A stretch of 64,000 bases of DNA from Argentina anserina (GCF_933775445.1 NC_065874.1:23196501-23260500); one strand, 5' to 3'; shown: positions 9,293 to 21,689, numbered from the stretch's first letter. A program made the numbers and translations. The notes: generated by a model from the sequence alone, not told the origin.

Positions 9293-11808
9293 TGTAATAA
9301 CCCTATTTTTTTCAAAACGATATTTGGTTTGATTAAATTCTATAAAGTTGTGAAATTTAATTACAATGAATTGAATTGGTTGCGACTTTACGAAACGAAA
9401 ACGAAAATGTTTTCAGAACGTTTAATTAGAAAAACGTTACGTTTCCGAACTAATATATCGACTTTTATTCCATTGCTCGGTTGTGAAAACTTTCTTCACG
9501 AAAGTTGTAGATCTCGTCAATACGAGTTCGTGAGTATGTGACGCGTTCGAATCGGACGTCGTACGTAAACGTTATTAACGACGGAAGTTAGTTTCCGATT
9601 TTAGAGGGGGGTATAAAAGGAAACTTTGTGAAGTAGGGTTTCCATTTTCAGAAACCCACTTCCTTCATCCACCCCGCGCCTCCTTTCTCTCCCTCTCACC
9701 CGATTCTCCCTCTCCCCTCTCGGCTTCACCATCGATCTCCCATCTCAGGGAGACGTGGTCCTCACCGCCGGCCTAGGAGGCACCGTACCAACCCCCGTAG
9801 GCAACCCCAAGGAGGACGCACCCTCTCGCGCCGCGCCGGAGCTCCACCAACATCTCCAAGTTGCTGCGTTTCCTCCGCCGTGTCAAAGCCAAACTCCGGT
9901 GGTCTCCAAGCTTGATTGAGGTGAGGGTTAGCATGATTAGGTTGTTGTGATGTTTGATTGTCGATTTGTGGTTGTTTGGTTGCGATTTGGAAGAGATTGG
10001 AGGAGGAGGGTTTTGGAGGAGATGCCGCCGCCTTAGGCGGCGCGTGTGAACGCATGGTGGTGCCTAGGCACGGTGTGATGCCGTGGGAAGGAAGAGGGGA
10101 GGAAGGAGAAGAGAATGGGGCGGCGGTGGCGTGATACGCGCCGTTGGTGGCATAGGCGCGTGAGCCCCACGCGCAGCCTGCCGGCGGGTGGCGCGTGTAC
10201 CCCGCGCACCGCCACCTGCGGCGGCGTGAACAGTGTTTTCCGAAAAGGGTAATTTTGTAATTTACTTTTACGTACGGTAAATGTAAATTTTATTTACGTA
10301 TGGTAAATGTAAATTTTATTTACGTACGGTAAATGTAAATGTAAATTACTTTTAGTACAGGTAAACAGTAATTTTGGAAGGGTAATTCGGTAATTATTAT
10401 TTACTGAGACAGTACGTACATTTGAATAGTATTTATACGTACAGAAATACGTAAACAGTATGTACTCGTACAGAGATACGTATTGGATGTGTATTTATAC
10501 CTTAATACATGAATAGTAAAACAGTGAATAGTAAAACAGTGAACAGTAAAAGTGAATAGTAAACAGAGAATATTACTCAGTGAACAGTAAATTCGTAAAC
10601 CGAAAATTTCTGAACAGTAACCGATTATTACTGTTACGGCACTTAAAGGTTTACGAAACATTTTTAAATTCTTTTCTTATCTTTTCAAGGTGATCGATAA
10701 ATCAAGGAAAGGAATTATCTTCGGAAATTGTGGAATTACGCTCGAGTCGATAAGGTGAGTAAAATCTCACATATTTACGAATCAACCCTTGCGGTGAATT
10801 CAAGATTTTTGCAAGAGTTTTAAATATTGAAATACGACATGTATATGATATAGTGGAATATATATATTTGTATAAATGGTAAATAAGTACTTATATATAT
10901 AATTTGCTATATTATATACTGTTATGAATTCATTGGAATTGGTCATTTCGATGACGAGAATTATATGACGAGTATGTGAATTAATTTGTACAATATGAGG
11001 TGAGATTATTGTACGTGATTTTAATATGTGTTTGTTAAACGTTTTGTCTTCGGACGTGTTTATGAATTATGACATGTATATGATATAGTGGATTATATAT
11101 ATATATATATATATATTGTATAAATGGTAAATAAGTACATATATATATATATAGTTTGCCCAATATCAGCGGTGTACTACGTGAGGGGTAACGGATGTGT
11201 ACCAGCGTTCATTAGTACCCGTATTATAAATGTTTTTGGGTAACCAGAAGGGTTGCCCGATTTCTCATGAGCACTTTCATTTCATATATTTTTTTGGGAC
11301 AACCAGATGGGCCGTCCATTGACTCATGAGGGCATTTATATTTGTTGATTGTGATTTTTCGTATATAGTGATATGCAAATTATATTTTCATTTTACTCAT
11401 ACGAGCTATAAGCTTACCGGGTTTGTGTTTACAATCCCGGTGCACTAATTTGATGGTGTAGGGGATAATTCCGCAGGTGTTGATTAATGGAGATTGAGTG
11501 ACGACTCCGGAGGCTCGAAGTCGTTCGTATCCTGCTTGTGGTGAGGTTTCTAGCGTGGATTTGTGTGTGAGAATTGGAATGGATTTATTTGTGAGCTTTG
11601 AGAGAGATTGTGAGGATTATTACATTTCCATCTTATGTAATGTCGAATTATAAATTTGGTTTGTAATAATCGGTTTGACTGAGTTGTATTTTGAACTCAG
11701 AGATGATCCGCTGTGGCATTTTAAATGATTTCGATTCGTTGAGATTATTTGGTGTTTAACGACTTTGAAATTTTGAGTTTTTAAGCTTGAAATTTCAGGG
11801 TCGTTACA
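9293..11808 (+). repeat. 5' LTR of the gypsy element (2516 bp)
   Basis: U3 is short: a clear TATAAAAG lies at 9612-9619. R/U5 is therefore more than 2 kb. Features inside are a module shared with the other two long LTRs (AAACTTTCTTCACGAAAGTT near 9488), a block of about 28-bp TACGTACGGTAAATGTAAAT repeats at 10265-10345, and ACAGTGAATAGTAAA-type repeats at 10510-10620. A roughly 95-bp internal duplication (10830-10920 and 11068-11160) begins ATGACATGTATATGATATAG. The conserved hairpin is at 11416-11440. Small ORFs here are chance. Confidence 0.9.
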
Positions 11809-11810
11809 GT

Positions 11811-11823
11811 TGGTATCAGAGCC
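11811..11823 (+). other. Primer-binding site complementary to initiator Met tRNA
   Basis: TGGTATCAGAGCC lies two bases after the 5' LTR end. TGGTATCAGAGC is the standard plant retrotransposon PBS, complementary to the 3' end of tRNA-iMet. Confidence 0.93.
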
Positions 11824-12086
11824 AAGGTGCGTATTTGGCGATTATCAATATCATTCGGGAGCGATGATCCGACTGCAGGCGTTCACCCATCACATGCTCC
11901 TCGGTATTGATATGTCGTCGGGTACGCGAGAGTGTTTTAGGAGCCATACCTTAAGGTTTGGTCCTCTAGGGAGTATTGTGATGATACTTCGATGATTCAC
12001 CTTATTCTGAAATTTCATGTTGAATCTGTTTTGGTTGAAATCGAGACTTCACAAGTATTGACCAAGTGTTTCATTGTTTGAAGGTG

Positions 12087-12362
12087 ATGAACTCGGATAA
12101 GAGTCGAGGACAGGGCTGAGGACGGGCGAGAGGCCGAGGTCGAGGTAGGACCACATGCCGAGTCCGTAATGTGGATAACCTTTATGAGGAGGCCGCTCCA
12201 CAGGAAGAACAGGTTGAGCCTGCTGCTGCGGTTAGAGATGATGGTCGAGTGTTGAAGCTGATCAAGGATATCAGTGCACTGTCAGCACCGACCTTTCATG
12301 GAGGACTAGTTCATATGGTAGCTGACCATTGGATCGAGGGTATGGAGACTTATTTTGAGCTT
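12087..12362 (+). pseudogene. Gypsy gag 5' remnant
   Basis: An ATG at 12087 opens an Arg/Gly-rich frame that is stopped at codon 11 by TGA (12117-12119), where the surrounding RG-rich context suggests a former CGA codon. Downstream in the same frame are APTFHGG and DHWIEGMETYFEL, which correspond to the start of the retrotransposon gag domain (pattern PPxFxG...WI..ME..F). The frame then runs straight into LTR sequence at the deletion junction. It encodes no complete protein. Confidence 0.8.
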
Positions 12363-12572
12363 TGAGAGAGATTGTGAGGATTATTACATTTTCATCTTAT
12401 GTAATGTCGAATTATAAATTTGGTTTGTAATAATCGGTTTGACTGAGTTGTATTTTGAACTCAGAGATGATCCGCTGTGGCATTTTAAATGATTTCGATT
12501 CGTTGAGATTTTTTGGTGTTTAACGACTTTGAAATTTTGAGTTTTTAAACTTGAAATTTCAAGGTCGTTACA
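12357..12572 (+). repeat. Truncated 3' LTR of the gypsy element
   Basis: Co-linear with 11593-11808 without indels and with four substitutions, ending AAGGTCGTTACA. The join to gag lies at the shared bases TGAGC. Confidence 0.93.
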
Positions 12573-12577
12573 GGTTG

Positions 12578-12990
12578 AACCCTATCTTAAGCAACCAGAG
12601 CCAAAGCAGACTTCCCATAAAACCATGGACCACCCTCCACAATTTTCTTTCATTCCTACGCAACCTTGAAATCCAAAACATATACACCCTCTTTAAAAAA
12701 GTATAGAGATTTAATTGCCTAACCCGCAAAGCTTGTTTAGGGTTCCAATCAGACCTCTTGGCTCAACCCTAGGAGTTGAGACCGAGAAGACTCTCCACAA
12801 CAAAGAAATTGGCGGAGACAACCACACCATCAACTGGACTAAAGTAGTGTTTCCCATTCTCAGAGATAGCCAGAGAGGAAGCCAGACAAGCTGGCATCGC
12901 AAAGCGAGAAGACGAGGAGATTCCAAGCGAAAACTAGAGAGAGGCAGAAAAGACCTAACTCTAGTAAAGCTCCAATGTAGATATTCCTAA
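12578..12990 (-). pseudogene. LINE ORF1 remnant, 5' part: DUF4283 N-terminal half
   Basis: On the minus strand the frame reads GVYVLDFKVA, stop, then KKIVEGGPWFYGKSALALV. VEGGPWxF is a hallmark of DUF4283. It stops at the gypsy TSD and resumes beyond the element at 9292 with the expected continuation (QPLKEEEFSLIPFSVEMY). Several stop codons show it was dead, or has since died. Upstream (12700-12990) looks like the ORF1 start region but is too decayed to place the start. Confidence 0.75.
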
Positions 12991-13050
12991 TATATATATA
13001 TAGTGGTGTAATAAGTGAGGGGTTTTAATTAAATGATTAGTGTATGTAGT

Positions 13051-13110
13051 TCATCTTAACTGTTTGTGAGTCATACTTCATATAGTATGACTGCATTAAC
13101 AGTTAAGATA
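13051..13110. repeat. Inverted repeat (hairpin) at the start of tandem unit 1
   Basis: TCATCTTAACTGTT...GTCATAC pairs with GTATGAC...AACAGTTAAGATA across a short loop. A hairpin with the same arms sits at the start of unit 3 (25613-25665). Confidence 0.7.
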
Positions 13111-14460
13111 AACTTACTCGTATTCTTAAAAATAGTCAAAATAGCCACCAATAGACTAGAAATGTGATATCGCACTATATGAACCATATCATGTATTAGG
13201 AGCTAATTTAAAGTGACTTAATTTTGGGAACTAATTTATCAAACTAATCTGAAACATTGCCGAAAAGAATATCACCGAGATCCAAGTATTCCGAAGGATA
13301 AATCTTATCAGGATATTTTCATTCAGACGTATATAATTATATGTAAAGACCCAATCATACAGGTATATATATAGTTACATAAAGTGGGCAGATTACTTTT
13401 TGTTATATATATATATATATAAAGTTATATGTAGTAGTCAAATGATATATATTGTTATACATACATACATATATAGAATTAGATCATGAAAAACTAATGA
13501 TTGATGTTAGTCAGAAATACACGACTGAAAGTTCTTCGTGAGAAAGAACCCATTGGATATATATAAAAGTTAATTTACTCCTATATGTTTTTATTAGTAA
13601 TTATACACATAATGTTTCTCTGTGGGGAAGCGGATTTGTGACAACGCAAGAATAGCCATCGTTCAATACGATTAACTCGTACGTCTGGAATTTTGAGAGA
13701 CAGTTGGAAAAAGAAATACGTTGAGGAAAACCTTATTCAAAGAAAGAACACGTATTTTCTGGAGAATCATGCTTTTCGACTTTATTATCACGTGACTGAA
13801 TACTTTGGCATTAGTTCGCCATATTCAATGTTGAGAAAGCAGCATTAGCCACCTTTTTTTTTTGTTACGACGGGGACCTAAAAGGCCCCGAAAACAAAAG
13901 CAAAGAAACTAAATGTTGGAGCAGGCTCCAGATCTTCTAGCTTCAGTCATTCCAGCCAAGTCATCTAGGAAAGGTTGAGCAGCATGGACAAGAGGATCAT
14001 CAAAGGTGAGAAGCATTAGCCACCTTTGAAGCCTTAATGATTTTTTATTCTATTGAGCTCTTAAAAGGAATTGAATGCAGTGCACCCGTTAATTACCGTG
14101 ATGAAATGAAGGAATGTGAAGGAATTCGATTTTATTTAGAGTGTGAACTCCGTGGAGTTCAGCAATTATGGACTGAAAAGGATATGGAGTAAAACTATAG
14201 AAGATTAAGGATTTAAGGGAAGAGTTCCCTTACGGAAACGCTTTGACCTTTGTCATCAAATTTTGCTTTCCATGTGTAAAGTTCATATGCTTTGTTGTAC
14301 TATGTAAACATCTCTCTCGAATTTGACCTGTAAATATGTTTCTTTCTCTTGTTAGCAAATATGTTTTGTGCTTTTAAAACTCATATTTGGGATGAGTTGG
14401 ATAAATTAATACTAAAACATGTGTGTATTAGACTTTTAAGTTTTAGTAACCATATCCTAT
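13055..14460. repeat. Tandem unit 1 of a roughly 1.3-kb repeated sequence (partial)
   Basis: Contains a shortened module a (ACAGTTAAGATAAACTTACT, AATGTGATATCGCAC) followed by module b (AAGTGACTTAATTTTGGGA, GAGATCCAAGTATTCC, AACTAATGATTGA, GAGAAAGAACCCATTGGATA, TTAGTAATTATACA, GAGTTGGATAAATTAATAC). The same modules recur in the same order after 14462 and 25610. It is interrupted by non-shared sequence (13620-14390) that includes a small retroposon. Protein coding is not evident. Confidence 0.75.
13857..14011 (-). mobile_element. 155-bp 5'-truncated LINE/SINE-type retroposon with 16-bp TSD
   Basis: The insert begins (plus strand) with a T run and GTTACGACGGGGACC and is flanked by the identical 16-mer AGCATTAGCCACCTTT at 13841-13856 and 14012-14027. 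On the minus strand it ends with a hairpin-forming GGGGCCTTTTAGGTCCCC and a poly(A) tail, as plant LINE 3' ends do. Upstream of that is an open stretch ending ...RRSGACSNI stop, perhaps the last codons of a LINE ORF2. Confidence 0.85.
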
Positions 14461-14461
14461 T

Positions 14462-15105
14462 TTTAAAATTTAGGACTCACTCACAGTTAAGATAAACTCA
14501 CTCTTATTCTTAACAAAATTAAAAATAGTCACTAACAAACCAGAAATGTGATACAAGCACCGTATGAACCAAACCATGTCTGGAGAGCTGGACTATAATC
14601 ATTCTGTTTTTGGGACTTCGAAAACATGACGTCAACCAAAAACGTCTACTCTTATTGGAAAGACTGTCTAGTGAAACTGCTCATCAAGGTAGTAATCATA
14701 AGTTTGATGCTGACTGGAAAAACACAAGCGCCCCCAATGTAACAATATATGGTGCTGCACAGTGTAGTTCATAATTGTCAACCCAAAACGCCACTAAATG
14801 CTTAGATTCAGCTTTAGCTAGAGCAGACACCACATGATGTAGTTTGGACTGTCAGAAATTTAGAGGAGAGTTATTACACCCAGCTGTAACATGAGGTAAG
14901 AAACTTCAGCATTTTTTGACATCATAGTTGTGACACCTGCACTCGCAACTCCTCCGCTAGCCTCTCCTCCTCCTCCTCTTCCATTGCCCCAGACATGTTA
15001 TATTGCTAGGTAAATTATTTAGAAAAGAAAAGGAGATTTTTTCCTTTAAGATTACTAAGTATGAGAGAGAGAAATTCAAGCGAAATGATGCTTCCATGAC
15101 ATTCA
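14462..15105. repeat. Tandem unit 2, left part of module a
   Basis: Shares with 25640-26290 the ordered landmarks ACAGTTAAGAT, AAAAATAGTCACTAA, GGACTATAATCATTCTGTTT, ACACAAGC.CCCCCAAT, ACATGATGTAGTTT and TTATTACACCCAGCTGTAAC, then CCTCTCCTCCTCC. It is interrupted at 15106 by a solo LTR and resumes at 17015. Confidence 0.85.
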
Positions 15106-17014
15106 TGGTAACAACCCGAAAAAATTTGATTCTCAACTCTTGTAATTTCTCAAAAATTAATGGAACGGTGTTTTGAATCATTTATGATTTTATACATTCG
15201 ATTTAGATCTTGTTCGAAGTCAAATCGATTCCGAGAAATCAAAAGCTAAGTTCTCAATGGCTCAAGAGTTGACTTTTGACTTGACGTTTATCTCCGAAAA
15301 CTTTCTTCATGAAAGTCGTAGAGTTTGTCAATATGAATTCGTAAACACACGGCACGTGTAAAACGGATGTTGTGCGAAAAAGTTACGAATAAAAAACAAT
15401 GAAGGACATTTTTAGAAGGAGTAAAATGGGGTAGAAAAGAGAAAATCCTAAAGTGAAAAAAAAAAATCAGAAATCAAAAACAGATCGCGCGCCTCTCCTT
15501 TCTCTCTCTTCCTCTGTCCCTCTCTCTCTCTCTTCTCAGTATCAAATTCTCCGGCCGATTTCTCCGCCGTCCGGCAACCAAAACCGCTGCCATCTGTCAC
15601 GTTAGACGCATCTCGTCATTCTTTTTCACCCCATACCAGTTTCAGGCGCCGCCGGCAGCTGTGATGCCTGCAAGGTGCGGCCGCTATGGATGACATGGTT
15701 GTGGTAGGACTTGATTGGGCCTGAAATTCCTCATCCAAAATTCAAGACCACCGTCGGCGTCATCGTCGTTTTTTCGGCCACATCCGGCCGAGTTGGGTTT
15801 TGCTCTAAGTGTGTGAATTGGAAGCCTTGTGTGTTGTTTGGTGATACTGAAGGTATTGCGGGAGCGAAAATGTGAGTTAAACCCTTTATGAATTATGTTT
15901 ACTTGGTGCCTTAATTAATGAGAAACTATTGGAGAAAATGTCTTTTGTTTTTAAAATTGTATGAATTTGAGCGTCAATGGTTCATAGGTAAGTAAAATGA
16001 ATTTCCTTATAAAAATTACACTTATGTTTCTCATATAAAGGTAAATTATTGTTAGTGAGGAAAGTGGCTACATTTATGCATGTTCAAGAAAAATATACAT
16101 GTTTAATGGTGATAATGATGTGATTATGTAGTTGTTAATTTTATGAACTTTTAGTACTTGCATGTTGGAGGAGACTTGCTTGTAAATTGATTATACTTGT
16201 TAGTAGTGATTTACTACTGTTAATGTGGAATTGCTTATGGTTTGGTAACCAACGTGGTAGTTATAGGTTAGGGTCTCTCCTATGTGGTGAAAGAGACCTA
16301 GGTTGTGAGATAGTTACGATCTAAGAGATCATAGATCCCTCCTATGTGGCGAAGGGAATCTTGATCCCTCCTTAGTAGCGAAAGGGATCATTGCATAATG
16401 ACCCACACCTTGGCCGGATGACTGGGTACGTCCGTACGTATATAGAGCTCTAGTCTTAATGCCTAAATGTGAAAGGATAATGACGTCGATCATTATGCCG
16501 AGTGTGTATTTTAGGGAGTGGGGTAACAGTAAACCTCTTACTTGCCTAAAGGATGTTTAATGATATAGAAACCTTGTAATGGTGTTGAGTTTGTTATTTG
16601 ATAAACATTTTATTTTAGTTAGTTAGAATGTTTAATTCGTTTTACTTATAAAAGTTTTTAGCGCTTACCGGGTTTATTGTTTACAACCCGGTGCACCAAT
16701 TAATGGTGTAGTAGTTGATCTTGCAGGTGAAGGTCAACAATGAGACTTCTACAGTTTGGGAGATAGCTAGTGGGTGAGACCTTGTTTTAGTAGCTTTTAC
16801 AGTCGTGTGGCATGTAGGGAGTGTTCTTCATTTCCATTTTGTTTCCAAGTGTAAACATTTGATAATGTAACCGTAGTCATATGAGTTGTATCTTCAAACT
16901 CAATTATTCAAATTTAGTTATGTGTAATAACTCATAACTATTTTCGGGATTATTTTGGAAATTTTCACAACTCGAAATCAAAATTTTATTATTCAAAATT
17001 TTGGGGTTGTGACA
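15106..17014 (+). mobile_element. Solo LTR (1909 bp) of the same gypsy family, TSD TTCA
   Basis: Starts TGGTAACAACCC and ends GGGTTGTGACA, with no PBS or internal domain. The four bases TTCA on both sides (15102-15105 and 17015-17018) are the target duplication. The paralogous repeat at about 26285 shows the unoccupied site CATTCATACATGAC. Shared family modules are CTTTCTTCATGAAAGTCG (near 15300), the hairpin CCGGGTTTATTG..CAACCCGG (near 16668), and splice-like signals at 15988 and 16726. The TATA position reads TAGAAAAG (near 15432), apparently mutated from the TATAAAAG of the 9.3-kb copy. Confidence 0.92.
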
Positions 17015-17400
17015 TTCATACATGACATCTGATGATTCATTGAGTATTGTAATTACATAACCATTTGAATATTGAGAGAGAAATGATGACATTATAGTAA
17101 GAAATATCCAAACTAACAAGAGATTTTGAATAAGTCTTGTAAGCTCGACTACTAGTCGGCAATACTAGAGGAGGAATACTACACTTAGTTCAATATAAAG
17201 TGATTTAGTTTTGAGAGCTAATTTATTGTTTCAAACTAATCCGAAACATTGCCTAAAAGAATATCAATGAGATCCAGGTATTCCAAGCATGATTCTTATG
17301 AGGATATTTTCATTTATACATATATAGTTATATGTAAGACTCAATCATATAGTTATATATATAGTTACATTAAGTCATTTTTTGTTACAATATATATAAA
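17015..17400. repeat. Tandem unit 2, end of module a and start of module b
   Basis: Continues unit 2 after the solo LTR (ACATGACATCTGATG, GATGACATTATAGTAAGAAAT, CTTGTAAGCT) and enters module b (AAAGTGATTTAGTTTTG, AATCCGAAACATTGCC, GAGATCCAGGTATTCC). Module b resumes at 24723 beyond the copia element. Confidence 0.8.
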
Positions 17401-17505
17401 ACCTATGAAGCACAGACACGTGGTAGCCACTTTAATTAAATATTATATTTAATATATAAATATAATTATATAAATTTAGGGTATAGATTTTTATAATAAA
17501 ATCAT

Positions 17506-17689
17506 TGTTTCAGGATGAAATAATTGTGTATTATTGAATGATATGGGGGCCTATATATAGGCATTACAAAACCACAATCCCGTAGGATTCGGAGTCCTAA
17601 TCTATTACGGAGATGCTAATCTATCTCCTAACAGGAAACCTATTAGGCTAAGACACACATAAGGGTAGAATAGTAATTCTCCCGGAACA
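17506..17689 (-). repeat. Copia 3' LTR
   Basis: 184 bases, identical by reading to 23869-24052. The adjoining plus-strand CTCCCCCTTGTG is the complement of the polypurine tract that primes plus-strand synthesis. Confidence 0.95.
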
Positions 17690-18899
17690 CTCCCCCTTGT
17701 GTCGCATGCCTAGGTTGCATGGTGCACACATCGTTGCCTCGGTAAAAACCTTGTCAAGCAAAATAAAAACCTCTTGGGTAAAAACAAAAGCTTGATCGAA
17801 GGGAAAAAGAGCACAACGCACCGTCTACATTTGATAGCATCATGTGAGCTAGACTCCCCCTGAAGTCTACGAAACAACTCCCCCTGATTACTGCCATAAT
17901 CATGGAGTACAAAGAACAACGTATACAACGTTCATTACATGCTTCTCAAACGTAGTCTTGGGCTAATGATTAATCATTAATCTAGCCACACATCCTTAGA
18001 TCATCCATGCTATACTTAGCCAAACTTAGATCTTAGGAAACAAGATTGCATAACAACTCAAAACAAGAGTTTGCAATGAAAATCAGATTCTCGGGTAGAA
18101 TGACCTTCACTAACTTAAATGGCCATAACTTCTTCGTCAAAATAGGTATCAGCGAACCGTAAAATGTTCTGAAAAGTAGACACCCGTGTCTTTCCAGTGA
18201 CATAAGGTTCACAACCTCATCCGATCGGAGCAGTTCACAATGCTCTGTCGAAGTTGACTGACTTGCAAATTTCCGGACAGGACTGTCCTACTTTGCTAAA
18301 ACGGCCATAACTCACTCAATATGATAGCTATGAACGAATGGTTGATGTCCATGGAAAGAGACACATAGGCCTTTCCAACGGTACCAATTTCACCATATTT
18401 CATCAAGCGAGCTGTCTTGTAGGTCTCGTTGAAGTTGACCTACGAAACTGGACAGATTCTGATTTGTCACATTTAATGTGTCTTTCGCGAAAAGAATGGG
18501 GGAATGGACCAATGAAGGACTGATTTTGGTCCAAGACGGAACCGTACGCATCCTCTACGCTACCAGTGTCGACTGCTACACCAAGGCGTACGTTGATGTT
18601 GCTGGAGCTGCTGGCGGCGTTGGTGTGGATAGGATTTGTGTTGGTTCACTAAGTGTAGAACTAAACCCATGTCAAAGAAGCAATGCAAGTCCAATGACAA
18701 TGCATAGGCGCATAGCTAATCACGTCATAATGAAAGCAATAGTGTCCCAACAACACTAACATGTATGAATGTATAGCTCATTGAATCTCTTCATCATCTA
18801 TACTTAGATGGAATAGAGAATCAAGAATTAGCTTCATATGAACACATATGGGTATGAGTTCTTGCAACCGATTGTACTACGTTCTCTCGAACGTCGCAA

Positions 18900-19300
18900 T
18901 CTGATTACATAATCTCTCTGTGGTCTGGAGTCATTTAAAGTCCCTTGGGCACTCTCATATCTGCGTCAAGATCCCTTTACAGATATTCTATGACCACTAT
19001 CATATGCTGCAAATCAGTTTTCCTGGACACTACTACTGATCAAGTAGCGGAAAGAAATTATGTCCATAACGAGATAATATAACTCATCGTAGTCAATACT
19101 AGGATAATGAGACAATATTTGCGCCATAAGTCCTGCGTATATCGCATGACTTCATCTTTCTCATTACACTTACGAACAACGACCAACATAACAAGTCTAG
19201 TTAAGCCTGTATTGATTCTTTCCACTTCGGTCAAGTTGCTCATCGTTGATGCTTTACAACGGAATAAGAGCATAAGCGAATACATCATCAATCATGGGAG
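18900..19300 (-). pseudogene. Copia reverse transcriptase remnant
   Basis: Minus-strand nucleotides still resemble the copia RT motif that contains ARLVAQGFSQ..GIDY..TYSPVM, with frames broken; one frame reads DEVMRYTQDLW. Further on, FRYLIS and DLDADMRVPKGL-like stretches occur in order (19060-18920). No intact catalytic YVDD box was found. Confidence 0.65.
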
Positions 19301-20090
19301 ATCAATACATTAAACACACGCGCGCGTTGTATACGATCAATTCGTGAGAGTTCTATTCTTCTCTAATATCAACAAAATGAGTCTGTAGCGTCCCACAGAA
19401 ACTTAGTTGATACACATGTTTAGAAGATATCTCTTGATGATGGGCGAAATACTTGTGCCTACGCACTTCGCTTCTTTCTAGATTTGATTCTAGAGAATAA
19501 TGGTCTCCCCCTCATCTAGGCAGGAGCCAAGACCGAAGCTATGACCCTTACTAGTCCATCTTTGCGTTTGCCGCCCTTGTTTTATGGTGCAATGCCACGG
19601 GCGCCGACAACACCACAGCGTACGATGGTGCCATCGCTGGCTTCCTTCCCACTGTCAGGGATGGTGCCAACGGTGCTAGGACCAGGTCATATAAAATTCT
19701 CCCATATTCTGAGAGTCCCAACCTTACCGGCACATCACAGCATTTATGTGCGATCTCGTCACTTTCGCAATATCGGTAAAGTCATTGAGCATCGAATCTT
19801 TGACTTTCTGGAGGTCGATAATGCGTTGCACATTTGCTCACTTTGAGTAGTGCGGGATCTTAATGAGACATAGTGCCACACCACGTCAATTCCTGGCGTT
19901 AAAACCAGAATGGGAGCATTCCATATCTCCCCCTAACGACGGGAAGTATGTCTCATCAAAGTGACCGTCTGCTAATATCGCAGGATAGAGATCAACGGTT
20001 GTAGATTGGAAATAGCGGACAAGTGTTGGTGATTCATAAATCATAACCAACCAGAATACTTAATCATTTCAAGTAGACCCATTGAGATAA

Positions 20091-20904
20091 CTACAATAGA
20101 GGCACATAAACAACTTTAACCAAATAGGCGTTAGTGAAAAGAACGTTGGGATCGTATCCAGTGACCATCTGGTACGCACTAAACACTTGGCAAGTTGTGG
20201 GTCTGAAACGAATAAGTGTCGCTGCATGCAACATCATTACATATCCCCATGCAAAAATCGGCAGGTTAGTACCCATAACCAAGTCCGAGCTCTGCTAGAT
20301 CGTGCGGTGAATGAACATGAGGAATAATATGTTCAACGACGATCCTAGTAGATATGCAAAACGAAATCATCAAAGTCGTGGAGGTGAACTCTCCAATGGT
20401 ATCCATTCAAATAGATTTGAGAGGATAGGAAGGGTGGTGAGCCCTTAGTATGATGATCATAGCTAAAAAATTTAGCGAATGCAGCGTTTCTTGTGGAAAG
20501 CAAAGCGACGTGTGACCAACGCGTCGATGCTCTTAACCTATGCCATAAAAATACCGAAAAATGTTCGTATTCGGTTGGATAGGGTCCACTAATGTCACCT
20601 TAAATACTTTGTAAGAATGGAATGTTCTCGGTTGGAGCCTTAGCAAATAAGGACTTCCTTGAAATCTAGCAAAAGAACAAGCTTTGCAAAATGAGCGATT
20701 GACATCAGAGATTGTCATGGAGGCATTAGAAGACACGGGAGGCATCATAAGTTCCTGTGAAGGAGGGGATGCCGCCACCGACGGCCTTAATGCCATGGAG
20801 CCGCCGAAATAGGCAGGCTCGGCCTTACCGTGCATGGCACGGGTAGGCTCGGCCTCACCGTGTGGAGCATGGGTGAGGTGGTCCTCCAATCGCTTCGTGA
20901 ACAT
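20091..20904 (-). pseudogene. Copia pre-integrase and integrase remnant
   Basis: In minus-strand order there is FCKACSFARF, from the GAG-pre-integrase zinc region (family pattern C..C..GK). Next are DPIQPNT..FRYF and ASTRWSHVALLSTRNAAFA in two frames, then LPIFAWGYVMMLHAATLIR and RPTTCQVFSAYQM, all recognisable as the copia integrase core and C-terminal region. Frames change several times and stops intervene. Confidence 0.8.
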
Positions 20905-21689
20905 GAAAAATAGATGATAATGTGAATTTCAAAGAACTCGAATCATCATATCTTGTTCAAAATGACCAAAAAACGATCATGTCAAAACCGAGAAGACAGT
21001 AAAACCGAACCCATGATTCAAAGAATCTTGAGTTACATAAAGCTACTGCTGCAGGCAAGCAAAACGATGTCTACAGGCTAACAAAGCTACTGTCGAAGCT
21101 TGAAAAAGATACTGTCAATGAAATCTGACAGATTTATTCCTCTCCATTCTTAACACAAATATCAAGATGAAAATCCATCATTGGCATGTATGGCCTTTAA
21201 AACTTAGCAAGGCACGAAGATATACAACACAATCTCCGCACGAGATCCGTAAAACAACTACATGCGCCGTAGGACAGTGTGGGTGGTTACGCAATTAGCA
21301 AGACACTCGATTTCACGGCGGGACATTCTCAAAATGAAGATTAAGAGAGTCAACGACGCGGTGAACTTCTCTACACAATACGCCGTAGGATATTGTAAGA
21401 GAGGGGATTGAAACAAATGGCAATCCCATCGAATGTATCACATGGCAATAGAACTACATTCTTCAACTCAAGAGTTGGAAAAACATGGTATTGGAGCAGT
21501 TGAATACCAAACAATTACGGTGGAAAACCTTCCATTTGGTGCGGGTGGTCACCAATAATAATAAAATCATTTGAGCTATGAAACGACTTGGAGAAAACCG
21601 GAAAATTAACCGGAAAACCATGTCAAATTAACTCAAAACCGGGTGAAATTTGGACTGGGAATACGTGACAGCAAGAACTGCTGAAATAT

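Larger units (their letters stand above)
9293..12572 (+). mobile_element. Internally deleted Ty3/gypsy LTR retrotransposon, TSD GGTTG
   Basis: A 5' LTR starting TGTAATAACCC and ending GGTCGTTACA (9293-11808) is followed by a primer-binding site, a broken gag start and only the last 216 bases of the 3' LTR (12357-12572). The flanking 5-bp direct repeats GGTTG (9288-9292 and 12573-12577) are the target-site duplication. All pol sequence and about 2.3 kb of the 3' LTR are absent. The 216-bp LTR overlap differs at four positions by my reading (about 98% identity), so the insertion is fairly young. It interrupts a minus-strand LINE ORF1. Confidence 0.93.

Noticed and set aside
9762..10215. Two minus-strand ORFs with Arg/Pro-rich products
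   Set aside because: They lie inside the gypsy LTR leader and read low-complexity GC-rich sequence.
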